Of a DNA stretch of 64,000 bases, positions 62,601-64,000 are shown piece after piece (position 1 is the stretch's first letter; every line of letters starts with the position of its first letter). Source of the DNA: DATJIG01 sp050260515 (GTDB lineage: Bacteria > Pseudomonadota > Alphaproteobacteria > SMXQ01). Location: NCBI GenBank assembly GCA_050260515.1, contig JBLNCI010000022.1, positions 124,001 through 188,000 on the forward strand. The letters run 5' to 3'. A program made the position numbers and the translations under genes. The notes below the pieces were generated by a model, which worked only from the letters and a program-made list of their open reading frames with translations, had not been told where the DNA came from and searched no databases.

Positions 62601-63419
62601 TCAGTTCCTCATCTGCGCCAGCGCCTCGCGCTTCCACAGCTCCCACGCCCGCGTGTGGATCTGGTCAAGGATCTGCATGGCCTTGGCACCCTCGTCCGCA
62701 TTGAGGTAGGTGACCGGTCCGCCGAGACCGATCGCCTGGAGTTGCAGCCGGGCGTTGGTTTCGGTGTAGACGGCGCGGAACACCGCCATCGGCAACGTCG
62801 AGGCGACGACCACGTCGCCGTGGCCGCGCATCAGCGCGACGTTCTTCTCGCCGAGCGTCTCGGCCAACGCCTTGCCGAAGGCCGAGTTGCTGATCAGCAG
62901 ATTGGTGGCGTTGCCGCCGACCTTGCGTATTTCGAACACCGGCACGCCGGCGGCGAGGAACGACGCCATGTGGTACATCGGCTGCAACACGACGGTGCTG
63001 GCGCCGAACGGGATCACCGCCGGGGAATGCGAGTGCACGATCGCCTTCACGTCGGGACGCGCGCGGTAGATTTCGCCGTGCAGAAATCGCTCGAGGAAGT
63101 GCGTGACGTTCGCCGGCGCGTCGATTGCGTTGCCGTCGAAGTCGTACTGGACGACGTCGGCCTCCGTGACCAGCGCCGGAGCCAGGTTGCGCCCCATCAG
63201 GAAGCGCTCCGGGTTGCGCGGATCGCGCACGCTGACGTGGCCGAACGCATCCAGCACCTGCTGGTTGGCCAGCACATGATTGGCGACGACGAGGTCTTCG
63301 ACGGTCGACTCGAAGGTGGCGGGCTGCGGCTGCTGCGCGGCGACAGGTCCCGCGAGAGCGGCGATGCCGGCAACGAGAACGAGACGGGCGACGGACGCAC
63401 GCGGGTGAATACGCGCCAT
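62601..63419 (-). CDS. Exported class II aldolase/adducin-family protein
   Basis: 272 residues with a signal peptide (GPVAA-QQ). The class II aldolase fold is seen from DLVVANHVLANQQVLDAFGHVSVRD, with zinc His ligands in AIVHSHSPAVIPFG and LMRGHGDVVVA. Cytosolic family members cleave sugar phosphates, so an exported one needs another substrate. The usual catalytic Glu position near NLLISNS is not obvious. It converges with the ThDP-cytochrome pair, possibly part of the same periplasmic system. Confidence 0.85.
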   Translation of the reverse strand: MARIHPRASVARLVLVAGIAALAGPVAAQQPQPATFESTVEDLVVANHVLANQQVLDAFGHVSVRDPRNPERFLMGRNLAPALVTEADVVQYDFDGNAIDAPANVTHFLERFLHGEIYRARPDVKAIVHSHSPAVIPFGASTVVLQPMYHMASFLAAGVPVFEIRKVGGNATNLLISNSAFGKALAETLGEKNVALMRGHGDVVVASTLPMAVFRAVYTETNARLQLQAIGLGGPVTYLNADEGAKAMQILDQIHTRAWELWKREALAQMRN

Positions 63420-63584
63420 GGCGAGGCCTCCCCGGTGTTTGCGTCTGAGCCATACCGCTCAGCTTGATCACTCTACCGTCGCAACGGATCGTCGCAAAGC
63501 GGCCACACCAGGCGCGGAACCCCCACGCTCGCGCTCCGTTCCACTGAGTGTGGCTCGCGCAACGTCGCGACGAAAGGACCCGCC

Positions 63585-64000
63585 ATGCGGCCCCAGCCCT
63601 ATGCCGTCGTCGCCGGCCGGATACTCCTCAGCCTGATCTTCCTCGTGAGCGGCGTCGGCAAACTCGCCGATCCCTCAGGGACGATCCAGTCGATCGCTGC
63701 GGCGGGACTTCCCCTGCCGGCTGCGGCATACGCCGTCGCCGTCCTGTGCGAGCTGGGCGGCGGACTGGCGGTGCTGGTGGGCTACCACGCGCGCCTGGCG
63801 GCCGCCATCATGGCCGCCTTCACCATCGCCGCCGCGCTGATGTTCCACAACGACCTCGCCGATCCCGACCAGATGGTGCATTTCCTGAAGAATCTGGCCA
63901 TCGCCGGGGGTTTTCTCTGCATCGTCGCGTTCGGCGCCGGCGCGCTCAGCCTCGACGAGCTGTCGCTCGAGCGACGGGCGCGGCGCGCCGTGGCGCGGTG
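63585..64000 (+). CDS. DoxX-family membrane protein (3' partial)
   Basis: At least 138 residues from ATG 63585, with AAAGGA upstream; the frame runs to the window edge, where the last bases TG may begin the stop. Four membrane helices of the DoxX type: AGRILLSLIFLVSGVGKLADP, ALPLP.. then LCELGGGLAVLVGY, and ADPDQMVHFLKNLAIAGGFL. The family is linked to redox or thiosulfate metabolism in some cases; no function here. Confidence 0.85.
   Translation, partial: MRPQPYAVVAGRILLSLIFLVSGVGKLADPSGTIQSIAAAGLPLPAAAYAVAVLCELGGGLAVLVGYHARLAAAIMAAFTIAAALMFHNDLADPDQMVHFLKNLAIAGGFLCIVAFGAGALSLDELSLERRARRAVAR

Overview
This is a gene-dense, GC-rich chromosomal window that reads as an alphaproteobacterium. 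The lineage call rests on: GyrA with a lineage-typical insert in its C-terminal domain, the ssb/uvrA divergent pair next to gyrA-coaD, a PopZ (DUF2497) gene beside valS and a TolC-type gene, folate-type TrmFO, a complete ccoNOQP-GHIS set with an FNR/FixK-like box, and several Bug/TctC-type binding proteins. I cannot name the genus. I see no insertion sequence, prophage, CRISPR array, rRNA or replication origin. Coding spans are tight; only two gaps exceed 300 bases (10170-10522 and 18294-18767).

Layout. 1-6500: the end of a degenerate HtrA/PDZ protein, two SRPBCC proteins, then on the minus strand ssb, gyrA, coaD and a lipoprotein. 6710-10169: uvrA, a small conserved-looking gene and a ribbon-helix-helix regulator. 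10523-13501: a three-gene type III polyketide cluster (ketosynthase, methyltransferase, flavoprotein) with a possible 15-codon relay ORF inside it. 13557-18293: membrane proteins (DUF2628, PrsW), an ABM protein, trmFO and a GlcG/HbpS-like protein. 18294-18767: a non-coding gap with seven copies of a heptamer in dyads, then a two-domain LigD, OsmC, AhpD-like, ilvD, a secreted beta-propeller, valS, popZ, tolC and pcm. 30482-30831: tRNA-Cys, tRNA-Asn and a strong hairpin.

30938-46994 is an accessory catabolic and transport region: three orphan Bug/TctC binding proteins (two in tandem), a UbiD-family decarboxylase, two SDRs, an exported amidohydrolase with a Gly/Pro-rich linker, an ACMSD-like amidohydrolase, an N-acyl-D-amino-acid deacylase-like enzyme, an MFS transporter, a Nudix hydrolase, cysK, a pair of PepSY-like periplasmic paralogues and a 28-residue membrane protein. 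47005-50200: sulfurtransferase, cystathionine beta-lyase, Zur and hisI.

50233-58114 is the full cbb3 oxidase operon with its assembly genes, mostly coupled by ATGA overlaps. It converges with mtnC-mtnD-mtnB (methionine salvage). 60197-63419 holds the most unusual set: a ThDP-dependent enzyme with a twin-arginine signal, a secreted c-type cytochrome directly behind it, and a convergent class II aldolase/adducin protein that also carries a signal peptide. Together they suggest ThDP and aldol-type carbon chemistry in the periplasm with electrons passed to a cytochrome. The window ends in a DoxX-family gene.
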